Below, in pieces: positions 19,548 through 27,973 of a stretch of 64,000 bases of DNA. The notes beneath the pieces are model-generated. The model worked only from the letters and a program-made list of their open reading frames with translations. It had not been told where the DNA came from and searched no databases. The stretch lies in assembly GCF_011682045.1 (NCBI RefSeq), contig NZ_VVIW01000014.1, positions 118,405 through 182,404 on the forward strand, in the 5' to 3' direction. Made by a program: the position numbers and the translations under genes. Numbering within the stretch: position 1 is the first letter of the stretch; each line of letters begins with the position of its first letter. This DNA is from Massilia aquatica. GTDB taxonomy: Bacteria > Pseudomonadota > Gammaproteobacteria > Burkholderiales > Burkholderiaceae_D.

Positions 19548-19786
19548 TGTTTGTATATTTTATCTATCCGCCATCATCTGTGCGACCATCCTGATCGTTA
19601 TAAATTGCAATTTGATAAGAAAACTCTAGCGATTACTTAGATTATCACCAAAAATAAATCAACGGCATTAGTGCTGACAGCTCCACCACAAATAAAGGTG
19701 TCGGGACGCGTGGGATCTTGTACCTCTTCGTCAATTTCCTCCGAAACTCCACACCGATCATTCTGTTTTCGTCGAGATGCCGCCAA

Positions 19787-20275
19787 TTACTCCGGCATAC
19801 CAAATGCGCGATGAAGTTGCAATACTAAATTCTCCCCATTCTCGAAAGCTTCAATAAAAATCGTGGAAAATTCGTCAATGGCTTGGATCACGCTGCTTTT
19901 GATGGAGCAATTAATTCCATATTCATCATCAGCATGCTCAACACAAAACAGAAAAAGTAGGGTCAGTGCGTCAAGCTCACTACTTGGCTCAATAGAAATC
20001 TCATTTAAACCCAAAATGTTCTTTCGGTACACATAAATGTCATTTTGTGTATCTTTCACTTCGTCTACTGTAGCAGATCCGTCTACGCACGCGGCGGCAA
20101 CACCAATCCATTCGTACGCTTCTGGAGGGAATTTACTCTCAACAAGCCGCAACGCACTATTTAAGTAAATATGATATTCCTTAAAAAAGTTATTTTTGCG
20201 ATTTGAAAAAATATCTAGGTTAGCTGTAAGCTCAATGAAATAATTCTTCTCTTTACTAAGATCTTGAATGCTCAT
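19787..20275 (-). CDS. Putative immunity protein next to deaminase-like toxin tail
   Basis: 162 residues starting MSIQDLSKEKNYFIELTA; the ATG at 20275 is preferred to a TTG at 20278. All-helical, acidic, no membrane segment. It begins 10 bases after the stop of the deaminase-like remnant at 20286-20566, the position expected for its cognate immunity gene. Composition is strongly AT-rich. Cognate relationship is inferred from adjacency. Confidence 0.6.
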   Translation of the reverse strand: MSIQDLSKEKNYFIELTANLDIFSNRKNNFFKEYHIYLNSALRLVESKFPPEAYEWIGVAAACVDGSATVDEVKDTQNDIYVYRKNILGLNEISIEPSSELDALTLLFLFCVEHADDEYGINCSIKSSVIQAIDEFSTIFIEAFENGENLVLQLHRAFGMPE

Positions 20276-20285
20276 CAATTATCTT

Positions 20286-20566
20286 TCACCTGGAGGAGCC
20301 ACTTTTCCCTTTACAGTTAATACGTCCAATACCCAACTTACCACTCACGCATGAACAACTTGGGCAGGCCGGAACTGAAGTAACCGAACTCACACCCATT
20401 CGAACACCTACGTGACCAGCGCCGGTATATCTACCAGTTGGCGCTTTACCAACACTATTTGTAAACTGAGTATAACTCTGCATTTCAGCACAAGTGCCAA
20501 AATATTTTACTCCTGCGTCCTTGTTCAGCGTATTTATATAGCTGTCCCGTGGGACGTACTCGGTAT
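20286..20566 (-). pseudogene. Orphan C-terminal toxin fragment, deaminase-like
   Basis: The frame reads EYVPRDSYINTLNKDAG, then KYFGTCAEMQSYTQF and later PACPSCSCVSG. The CAE and CPSC pair matches the zinc-binding signature of cytidine-deaminase-fold polymorphic toxins (C/H-A-E and CxxC). It lacks an upstream start in frame: immediately before it lies the first nine codons of a DUF1795 gene in another frame, so a deletion fused vgrG-downstream sequence to a toxin tail. An internal ATG at 20483 could give 65 residues without the CAE motif. Probably silent unless recombined behind an effector N-terminus. Confidence 0.5.
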
Positions 20567-20726
20567 GGCATGCTTGACGGTTCTTTCATGTTGGGCTTGA
20601 TCGTGACTTGCCATGCCGCGCGCACGAGAGCGCTCGCGGCGGTGACATGTCAGGGAATGGTGGCGGCGCGCACAGCACCGCCCAACCAGCCCGCGCCACC
20701 TGCGCCGGGCTGGCTAAAGGCATCGA
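20567..20726 (-). repeat. Duplicated vgrG-downstream spacer with start of DUF1795 gene
   Basis: Closely similar to 27784-27973 downstream of the intact vgrG. Shared blocks include CGCGCGCACGAGAGCGCTCGC and the antisense of the codons for MKEPSSMPY (20563-20589 versus 27775-27801). Homology ends within a few codons of the DUF1795 start, which marks the deletion endpoint. Confidence 0.7.
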
Positions 20727-22394
20727 TCAGCTGTTCAGATCGATCCTGGCGCTACCGATCACGTTCACATTCACACCACTGATGGTGATCGTGCCGTCCG
20801 CTTTCATCTCGATCTTGCTGCTGCCAACCTGCAAGGTGATATCGGTTTTCGCGGTCAGATGAATGTGCTCGGTCTCGGCCGTCAGCTCCACATTGGTGTG
20901 GCCCGTCACATGCACGTGCTCGGTCTGCGCTGTGGCCTCGATATTGGTCTTGGCCGTATCGTGAATGTGCGCCGTTTCCGCCGTCGTCTCGATATGCTTC
21001 TTGACCTTGGTGACGTGGAAACCCTTGCTCACCGTATCGGCCTGGTGCGGACCGTGAACAAGGGTGTCCTGGTTGTTCAGTACGGTCGTGACCATATCCT
21101 TCTGCGAATGGATATTGATCAGCTCCTTGCCCTTCTGGTCGTGGAACACCATCCCGCAGTGCCCACCCCCACCCGGCGTGGAACGGCTCTTGAAGCCCAT
21201 CATGTGCGCGCCGGCCGGCAGGTCGTACGGCACCGGCTGGTCGTCGTTGTACACGCGGCCGGTGCAGATCGGACGGTCCGGATCGCCTTCGAGGTAATCG
21301 ATGATCACTTCCTGCCCGATGCGCGGAATCGAAATCGTGCCCCAGTTCTTGCCGGCCCACGGTTGCGACACGCGGATCCAGCACGAGCTCAGTTCGTCGC
21401 GGCGGCCGTAGCGGTCCCAGTGGAACTGCACCTTGATGCGCCCGAACTTGTCGGTGTGGATCTCGGTCCCTTTCGGGCCGACCACGGTGGCCGTCTGCGG
21501 ACCCGGCATGTTGGGACGCAGGTGCGACTGGCGCGGACGATACGGAATCTTGCGGCGGATCGCGCTGAAGCTGTTGCGGTACACGTCGCTGGCGCCGCGT
21601 TCAAAATAGTTGTTGCGCGCGCTGTACTGCACCGACAGCACCAGGAAGTCATTGTCGCCGCCCTGCTCGAACCAATGGTGGTCCAGCAGCTTGAAGGTGT
21701 GGCCCGAGGCGAAGCCGCGGCAGTCGGAGGTGCCGGTGAAAATCTTCGCCTGCCATTCCAGCACTTCCAGGCGCTGCTTGGCTTCCGCCTTGCCTTCGCC
21801 CTTGTTCTTGAAGAAGAACGCGGGGTTGCCGTCGTACACTTCCATCTTCGGCACGTCGCCCTGCACGGCCACGGTCGGCTGCTCGACCAGCTGGATCGTG
21901 TTCGGTTCCTTGAAGTTAAACGTGTTCAAGGCCATCTTGGTCGACTGCACCATGCGCTCGGCCGTGAACGCGGTGACCGCATCTTCCTTTTGAACCCGGT
22001 TGCCGCCGTTGAACTTGACTGTGGCGTGCCCTTTCTGCGGCGGGCAGAAGCCCGCGTTGCAGGAGTCGTCGCTGATGACCATGATGTGGCTGCCGGCGCT
22101 GTGCTCGAAGTAATAGAACAGGCCGTACTTTTCCATCAGGCGGCACGTGAAGTGCTCGTCGGTCTCGTCGTACTGCACGATGTAGTTCTGCGGCGGATAG
22201 CTCTTGCTGGTGCGAAACTCGTAGGTGGCCAGGCCACCGTGGTCGCCCCCTCGTAGATCTTGTCGAGCACGCCCAGCACGTTCAGATCCTGGAAAATGCG
22301 CGAGTTGACGCGGCGCTTCACGTACGTCAGCCACGGCACGATTTCGGCGTGATAGAACGCGAAGCTGCTATCCGAATGGCTGAAGCCGAACGGT
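20727..22394 (-). pseudogene. vgrG: vgrG copy 1, 5'-truncated and frameshifted
   Basis: Nearly identical to the 3' two thirds of the intact vgrG (27974-30565), through the gp5 OB-fold (TATVVGPKGTEIHTDKFG; WDRYGRRDEL), the needle and the DUF2345-type repeats (HVHVTGHTNVELTAETEH). The match begins at GFSHSDSSFAFYHAEIV near 22394; everything before it is missing. Around 22246-22252 it reads five C then TCG where the intact copy has CCCTTG, a net two-base insertion that splits the frame after DKIYEG. It cannot make a full trimeric spike protein. The copy is in direct orientation with the other two. Confidence 0.88.
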
Positions 22395-22454
22395 ATCATG
22401 CACTATAAAATACCTTTTTGAGAACATGTTGCCCGCATACCGGCACTTGGGCAA

Positions 22455-23018
22455 TTATCGTGCTTCTTTTTGGAAGACGAGTATAACGGGCTTGCTATGG
22501 GAAACCGGTTGATCTTCTTGGAAATACGCAATGATTGTGGCATCAAATTGGTTGTTCGCCCTTGATATACGGAAGTACTCCGCTTTAGGCACATCGACTG
22601 ACCGACGATTTCTTCCGAAATTAGCATTTAAGTCGCTCAATTGCAAATTTGCATCTTCACGGAGTTGAAACTCCAACGATGCATCGTCAGCCGTGGCAAA
22701 CGGCACAAAATACAAGACATTAACAAAAAATTCAGGACATGGATTTATGTTTTTAAAATCGCGCCCATTTTGCTGATACTGCCGCCCGCCTTTGCCCTGC
22801 CATCGGCGCGTAAACTCATCAACTGACGTTCCGGAAGTCAGAAAGCCGTCAGTCATTTTTTGCATACAAGCGAGCGGAGTGTTCATATTTTCTCTGTTAG
22901 TCGTCTTCGCGGATGCTGCGGGCACCGGTTGCGCACTGCTGCTGCTACCGGCGTAGCAGACGGCCATCAAGCTAAGCGAGACAACTAGGGCGGTTCGCAC
23001 GTTCTCTGGAATACTCAT
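22455..23018 (-). CDS. Putative periplasmic immunity protein
   Basis: 187 residues from the ATG at 23018, with a signal-like N-terminus (VRTALVVSLSLMAVCYAG; Cys in a possible lipobox). Contains two further cysteines (LACMQKM, NPCPEFF). The start codon overlaps the stop of the upstream metallopeptidase-like fragment (TGATG), a classic effector/immunity coupling. Hence it is the likely antidote to that toxin, acting in the periplasm. No recognised family. Confidence 0.6.
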   Translation of the reverse strand: MSIPENVRTALVVSLSLMAVCYAGSSSSAQPVPAASAKTTNRENMNTPLACMQKMTDGFLTSGTSVDEFTRRWQGKGGRQYQQNGRDFKNINPCPEFFVNVLYFVPFATADDASLEFQLREDANLQLSDLNANFGRNRRSVDVPKAEYFRISRANNQFDATIIAYFQEDQPVSHSKPVILVFQKEAR

Positions 23019-23494
23019 CAATTTGATTCCTTCCACATCAATCCGACTTTGGTACCTGCCTTAAAAGCATCCGCTTCTTCCGGAAGTTCACGGTAAGCGT
23101 CATACCAAGGGGAATGCTCAAACCACGCAGCTTCGGCTTGTGGCGACTCGACACCGTGGCTCGGTACAGCCTGGTTGGAGGCACTACCGGTTTGATCCAT
23201 CATAGCCATCACTTGAGCGCGCCGTGCCCGTCCAGTTCCATATACAGACTCATTCATCATCTTGGCTTGGATTCTAGCTGCGGAATCAGAGTTCGGCGGA
23301 CTCGTTCGTGCTAAATCCACTGCGTGCTTAGGCGCATTAACTCCCGGAAAACGCCAACCGTTCGGCTCTACGTAGCGTAGCACATTAAATCTCTGCTCGG
23401 AATGACGAGTCTCGTGAAATAGCGTACCGGGAAACGCCATCGCGTTCTCTTTGGATACGGAGTTTCCTTCGGATAGATCGGCGCGAATTACCAT
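23018..23494 (-). CDS. Orphan effector C-terminal domain with HExxH metallopeptidase motif
   Basis: 158 residues from the ATG at 23494; the frame is open to 23560 without a better start. Contains FPGTLFHETRHSEQRF: HETRH fits the zinc HExxH motif, and LPEEADAFKAG near the end could supply the third ligand (EADAF) as in several polymorphic-toxin peptidases. There is no PAAR, VgrG or Rhs carrier domain, so it looks like a toxin tail detached from its N-terminus. Coupled to the immunity-like gene at 22455-23018. Confidence 0.5.
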   Translation of the reverse strand: MVIRADLSEGNSVSKENAMAFPGTLFHETRHSEQRFNVLRYVEPNGWRFPGVNAPKHAVDLARTSPPNSDSAARIQAKMMNESVYGTGRARRAQVMAMMDQTGSASNQAVPSHGVESPQAEAAWFEHSPWYDAYRELPEEADAFKAGTKVGLMWKESN

Positions 23495-23550
23495 ACGCCA
23501 TCGGTCAGGTTCGAATTGACCGTTCGCATTAGTCAGCTTCCGACTGGGAA

Positions 23551-23790
23551 TTAATCGCTGTCAGCGACGACTGTGAGGCGAGGTAGTTTGCCCGCCTTCG
23601 TCCATTCGGCGATCACCAACTGCATATTTTCCACTCGCTTTGAAACGCTGTCGGTTTACCAAGTCCTAAATATGGTGTCCTTCATCGCCTTGATATAATT
23701 TTCGACAATATCGTCGCGCATGAGTCCGTGAGAAGGGATATATGCCTTCCACGCCAGACTTCTCGGACATTTGCCAAATATCAGCGTAGG
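23551..23790 (-). pseudogene. Possible broken immunity gene with in-frame stop
   Basis: One frame reads AWKAYIPSHGLMRDDIV, NYIKAMKDTIFRTW, a TAA at 23656-23658, then TDSVSKRVENMQLVIAEW and PRLTVVADSD before the final TAA at 23551. Composition looks protein-like on both sides of the internal stop. Upstream toward 23930 another frame carries QQRTVPYADIWQMSEKSG. The stretch 23500-23990 therefore appears to be a decayed gene or two, not spacer. Low certainty. Confidence 0.3.
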
Positions 23791-23993
23791 GCACAGTGCG
23801 CTGTTGCAAGATCACTCCTTCCCGACCAGGAATAGCAGCTCCGCAGTTGTTGAAGTTGAGTCCAACCCTTCGGTGCGAGGCAACGCAGGTCTTGCCATGC
23901 CGAATTGTCTAAGTGCTTGAGTTGTGCTATTTGCCCCGTTTGACGTCAAAAAACTGGCGTCAAACGAGATCCATAAATGCCGTTTCGAACATT

Positions 23994-24521
23994 TTACGGG
24001 GCAGTCAGCAACTTTCCAACGTCTAGAATACTTTTTATTCTATCTTCTTCGTACTTCTTTATGCACGAAAAATTCAGATTTCTCGCCAATAACGCCGAAC
24101 AAATCCCATCACTCATAGGATAGCCACCATCAATCCATCTCATGGCGTCGTTCAGAAATTGGGCACCATCTTGAATAGCGGATAATATCATCGAATCAAA
24201 AGGGAATGTTTTAATTAACACATTTTGAACACCAACCCGATCAAATGAACGCTGCAACTCAACAATAAACTCCTTTCGCTCATAAACCAACGCCGGTAAA
24301 ATGAAAAAACAATTATCAACAGAATCTAACCTCCTAATTCCTTTACTGGTTCCATAAACCCAGGACCCATCATCTGCCAGCCCAAGCGAATTTCCAGAAA
24401 ATCCCGCCAGCGTCAGAAGGGGAACCCACTTAAACGTAGCGCCGTCCTTGGCATAGTGATCCCACACTATTTTTGAATTTACTCTCAACATCTCGCTGAT
24501 GCTTTTTTTACTAATTAGCAT
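23994..24521 (-). CDS. Hypothetical protein downstream of vgrG fragment 2
   Basis: 175 residues starting MLISKKSISEMLRVNS, with GGAG nine bases upstream; the longer frame to 24548 is less likely. AT-rich, soluble, with several cysteines (DNCFFILP; SDGICSALLA). It lies ~120 bases after vgrG fragment 2, where an effector or its immunity gene would normally be. No family recognised; immunity-like by size and context. Confidence 0.55.
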   Translation of the reverse strand: MLISKKSISEMLRVNSKIVWDHYAKDGATFKWVPLLTLAGFSGNSLGLADDGSWVYGTSKGIRRLDSVDNCFFILPALVYERKEFIVELQRSFDRVGVQNVLIKTFPFDSMILSAIQDGAQFLNDAMRWIDGGYPMSDGICSALLARNLNFSCIKKYEEDRIKSILDVGKLLTAP

Positions 24522-24640
24522 AAAAACTCCTAGTCCTACAAAAATCACATGCCAGGATTGTAATTGATGCTCACCCCTTTAGATGACATAAATTCCAAAA
24601 ACTGCGCTCGGATGGGATCTGACCAATTTTGGAAGTAATA

Positions 24641-25566
24641 GTGCCCCAGTTCTTGCCGGCCCACGGTTGCGACACGCGGATCCAGCACGAGCTCAGTTCG
24701 TCGCGGCGGCCGTAGCGGTCCCAGTGGAACTGCACCTTGATGCGACCGAACTTGTCGGTGTGGATCTCGGTCCCTTTCGGGCCGACCACGGTGGCCGTCT
24801 GCGGACCCGGCATGTTGGGGCGCAGGTGCGCCTGGCGCGGACGATACGGAATCTTGCGGCGGATCGCGCTGAAGCTGTTGCGGTACACATCGCTGGCGCC
24901 GCGTTCAAAATAGTTGTTGCGTGCGCTGTACTGCACCGATATCGCCAGGAAGTCGTTGTCGCCGCCCTGCTCGAACCAATGGTGGTCCGTCAGCTTGAAG
25001 GTATGGCCCGACGCCAGGCCGTGGCAGTCGGAGGTGCCGGTGAAAATCTTGGCCTGCCATTCCAGCACTTCCAGGCGCTGCTTGGCTTCCGCCTTGCCTT
25101 CGCCCTTGTTCTTGAAGAAGAACGCGGGGTTGCCGTCGTACACTTCCATCTTCGGCACGTCGCCCTGCACGGCCACGGTCGGCTGCTCGACCAGCTGGAT
25201 CGTGTTCGGTTCCTTGAAGTTAAACGTGTTCAAGGCCATCTTGGTCGACTGCACCATGCGCTCGGCCGTGAACGCGGTGACCGCATCTTCCTTTTGAACC
25301 CGGTTGCCGCCGTTGAACTTGACTGTGGCGTGCCCTTTCTGCGGCGGGCAGAAGCCCGCGTTGCAGGAGTCGTCGCTGATGACCATGATGTGGCTGCCGG
25401 CGCTGTGCTCGAAGTAATAGAACAGGCCGTACTTTTCCATCAGGCGGCACGTGAAGTGCTCGTCGGTCTCGTCGTACTGGACGATGTAGTTTTGCGGCGG
25501 ATAGCTCTTACTGGTGCGGAACTCGTACGTCGCCAGGCCGTCGTGGTCGCCCTTGTAGATCTTGTC
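24641..25566 (-). pseudogene. vgrG: vgrG copy 2, internal fragment
   Basis: A 926-base piece nearly identical to the central part of the intact vgrG. It runs from KIYKGDHDG (near 25566) through YEFRTSKSYPPQNYIVQYD and WIRVSQPWAGKNWGTI. At 24641 homology stops abruptly and the frame runs into unrelated AT-rich DNA (ending LCHLKG at 24571). Both the N-terminal base region and the C-terminal needle are absent. Both breakpoints are sharp, as expected from illegitimate or homologous recombination scars. Confidence 0.88.
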
Positions 25567-25669
25567 ACACCGACGGTGTTTTCTCTGAGCTATGCAATCA
25601 CGTCGATTTTAATATTTGTCGCTATGTTGTTGGAGATATCCAAAATACCGCACCCAAAAAAAATTCGAG

Positions 25670-25804
25670 TCAGTCAAATAGAGGCTTCAAAAATGCTCCA
25701 CCTATCAAGGTAACCATTATGAATACTGCGCACCAGTAGACACGTTTTTCATTGCGACTCATTTTTTTCCAGGTTTCATCATCCGGACCACCTTGACCTG
25801 CCAT
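25670..25804 (-). CDS. 44-residue membrane protein, candidate immunity factor
   Basis: ATG at 25804 preceded by a strong AAGGAGTAG that overlaps the stop codon of the PAAR effector gene (stop at 25808), so translation is coupled. The product starts MAGQGGPDDETWKKMSRN and has one hydrophobic helix (VYWCAVFIMVTLIGGAF) before a short LKPLFD tail ending at TGA 25670. Position directly behind the effector and the membrane helix suggest a small inner-membrane immunity protein. Confidence 0.6.
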   Translation of the reverse strand: MAGQGGPDDETWKKMSRNEKRVYWCAVFIMVTLIGGAFLKPLFD

Positions 25805-25807
25805 TTT

Positions 25808-26953
25808 CTACTCCTTATCTTTAGGTTTAATTAGCGGCGCAGAGTACGTGAAGGGCGACGCGCCATACGCCAGCTTGCCTGGGCTGCCCACGCCCAACTC
25901 GAGCGCATACGCCCCACCATATGCATGGGATACAGCCACTATCGCATTTACTCTCCAAGGTGTCGGAACTGACAAAAATACTTGATTTCCACTACCAGCT
26001 AAAAAACTGTTTGTAGAATCCGCGTCGTTCGCTCCAAAAATCCACCCAGCGGTAGCAGAAAGTGACGGCTTGACAGATGTGTTCGATTCGGTACTCAGAA
26101 CCACCCCGGCTGCTTTATACACAGTTCCATCATAGGTGTTTACCGTTACAGACGCGGCGCCACTCAAAGAACCAACCCCACCTGTATAGTAATTCGGACG
26201 GATCGGGCTAGGATGATCAAACCCGGCAGATTTCGCCCCCATATAGTTCCACCCAGGGCCAAAGGGGTTGGAGCGTGCTGCCTGGGCGATGCGCTCAGCG
26301 TCGTCACTCATTTTCGCAGCGCTGCGGAAATAGATCTCACTCGCGGCGGATGCATTGCTAGCCGCTTCGCGGTACGCTGCACCGGATGCTTTATGACCAC
26401 TCGCATAGGCCAGCTCCGATGCACGGTTCAACTGGTATGCCTGGGCAAACAGCTTCGCGCCGGCGTCGCTGAGGCTGGCAATAGTCGGTCGTGTGTCATT
26501 CCCAAGCAGCCCCGACGCGTCCTTCTGCGCAGCGCTACTTTGCAAGGCGTCCGCTCCCGCCTCAGCCATCAACAAGGCCTGTTGTAGCGCCGGCGAAGTT
26601 TGATTTTTCGCCATCTCCGCTTCAGCTTTGGCACCATTGCTACCAATGAAAACATTAGGCGAGCCTTCGGTAATGTATGCGCCGCAAGCGATTTTGTCGC
26701 TTACCCTGGCTGCCGGCAAACCGTTGATAAATACAGTGGGGCTGCCAGTCGCAATCGGCGGTGGAGCGCTGTCGTGCTTCGAGCACACCGTCTCGTCCAC
26801 GCTCGCCCGCGCCGCCTTGATGCCGTTGGTGAACACATTCCCGGAACAAGGGCCGATAATCTTGCCAGTCTTGTCCCCACCTCCACCGCCTTTCGGACCA
26901 TCACCAGGCTTGGTGTGGCCGATCGGATCGCCCAATCGCGCTGCTTGAGGCAT
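25808..26953 (-). CDS. PAAR-domain T6SS effector with C-terminal toxin-like domain
   Basis: 381 residues starting MPQAARLGDPIGHTKPGDG. Residues ~1-120 form a DUF4150/PAAR-type spike tip (GNVFTNGIKAARA; GSPTVFINGLPAARVSD; CGAYITEGSPNVFIG). A middle Ala-rich helical region follows. The last ~110 residues (YYTGGVGSLSGAASVTV; LSATAGWIFGANDAD; LELGVGSPGKLAYGASP) recall the beta-rich 'polymorphic toxin type 22' pattern, but I hold that weakly. The start is two bases after the stop of the DUF1795 gene. It should sit on the VgrG spike and be delivered into target cells. Downstream is a tiny membrane immunity candidate. Confidence 0.78.
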   Translation of the reverse strand: MPQAARLGDPIGHTKPGDGPKGGGGGDKTGKIIGPCSGNVFTNGIKAARASVDETVCSKHDSAPPPIATGSPTVFINGLPAARVSDKIACGAYITEGSPNVFIGSNGAKAEAEMAKNQTSPALQQALLMAEAGADALQSSAAQKDASGLLGNDTRPTIASLSDAGAKLFAQAYQLNRASELAYASGHKASGAAYREAASNASAASEIYFRSAAKMSDDAERIAQAARSNPFGPGWNYMGAKSAGFDHPSPIRPNYYTGGVGSLSGAASVTVNTYDGTVYKAAGVVLSTESNTSVKPSLSATAGWIFGANDADSTNSFLAGSGNQVFLSVPTPWRVNAIVAVSHAYGGAYALELGVGSPGKLAYGASPFTYSAPLIKPKDKE

Positions 26954-26955
26954 GT

Positions 26956-27801
26956 TTAACCCTCCACCGGCTGATCGAGCATGGCCTGCACCTCGGCAAT
27001 GCTGGAAAGCCGCACCGCCGCCGACCCCGCCACGAACATCGAAGCCTGGTGCAGGCGCGCGCGCAGCGACACCCCACCGCGTTCCGGTCTCAGCTCGAGC
27101 ACATAGCTGCCAGCCTTGCGCCACACCGTTCCGCTATTGGGCACCACAAAACTCGGGTGCAGCGGCGTGCCGGCGGCGTCAAAAAACGCCCAGGCGTCAT
27201 GCTCGACTTCGCGCGCATCGGTCTTGCGGCAGGCTTCATTATGGTTGGCGAACGCGTGCAGGGTGCGGCGCCGCTCGGACAACGCAAACACGGTCGACGC
27301 AATCGCCGGCGCCGAACTGGCGACCTCGGTCGCCGCCGGCGCTGTCTTGTGGCGCAACTTGACGCTGGCCAGCATTCCATCGAAGGCCGCATTCCACTCG
27401 TCGGTGAACTGGCTAAGGCAGGTCGCGGCGATCAGCATCGCCTTCACCTCGCCCGCTTCAGTGCGCGGCAGCATGGTGATCACCTGGCGCTGGTGCATCA
27501 TGTGCCCTGCGCTGCGCCAGCGGTACGCCAGTTCGACGGCCGGCGTCTCGTCCACCGTCCGTTCCACCCTGTTCAGCAAGCGGAAATCCGGTAACGAATT
27601 GCCCAGTTCGGCGACCAGGCGGTCGGCGAAGTTGACCAGCGAATCGTCACCCTGCGCATCCGCATGCGACATCACCACGCTGAATTCGCTCGGTCCCTCG
27701 TCGGCCAGCGTGAACATGTGCATTGTCTTGTCCTTGAGCTGCGCCGGCAGCTCAAAGGTCGCGTGATTGGTATGGTAAGGCATGCTTGACGGTTCTTTCA
27801 T
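26956..27801 (-). CDS. DUF1795/DcrB-domain T6SS effector chaperone (EagR-type) with extra C-terminal domain
   Basis: 281 residues from the ATG at 27801 (MKEPSSMPYHTNHATFELP); an ATG at 27783 is an alternative. Residues ~7-155 carry the DcrB/EagR fold (LKDKTMHMFTLADEG; FSVVMSHADAQGDDS; LLNRVERTVDETPAVEL; HQRQVITMLPR). EagR chaperones stabilise the N-terminal hydrophobic segments of PAAR/Rhs effectors before loading onto VgrG. An additional ~110-residue domain follows (WAFFDAAGTPLHPSFVVPN; YVLELRPERGGVSL), not part of standalone EagR proteins (~140 residues). Gene order vgrG, chaperone, PAAR effector, immunity is the canonical T6SS cassette. Confidence 0.82.
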   Translation of the reverse strand: MKEPSSMPYHTNHATFELPAQLKDKTMHMFTLADEGPSEFSVVMSHADAQGDDSLVNFADRLVAELGNSLPDFRLLNRVERTVDETPAVELAYRWRSAGHMMHQRQVITMLPRTEAGEVKAMLIAATCLSQFTDEWNAAFDGMLASVKLRHKTAPAATEVASSAPAIASTVFALSERRRTLHAFANHNEACRKTDAREVEHDAWAFFDAAGTPLHPSFVVPNSGTVWRKAGSYVLELRPERGGVSLRARLHQASMFVAGSAAVRLSSIAEVQAMLDQPVEG

Positions 27802-27973
27802 CTTGGTTCTCTTTGGGGCAATATCCACCAGCCCTGATCGGCTTGATCGTGACGTGCCAGGCCGCGCGCACGAGAGCGCTCGCAGCGGTGATGTCTCAGG
27901 GGATGGCGGCGGCGCGCACAGCGCGCCCGAACCAGCCCGCGCCACCGGCGCCGGGCTGGCGAAAAGGCGTCGA

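Noticed and set aside
20567..20726. Small protein gene between broken vgrG and the toxin tail
   Set aside because: The frames are interrupted or shifted between the two copies of this spacer (20567-20726 and 27802-27973), so no conserved coding frame is maintained.
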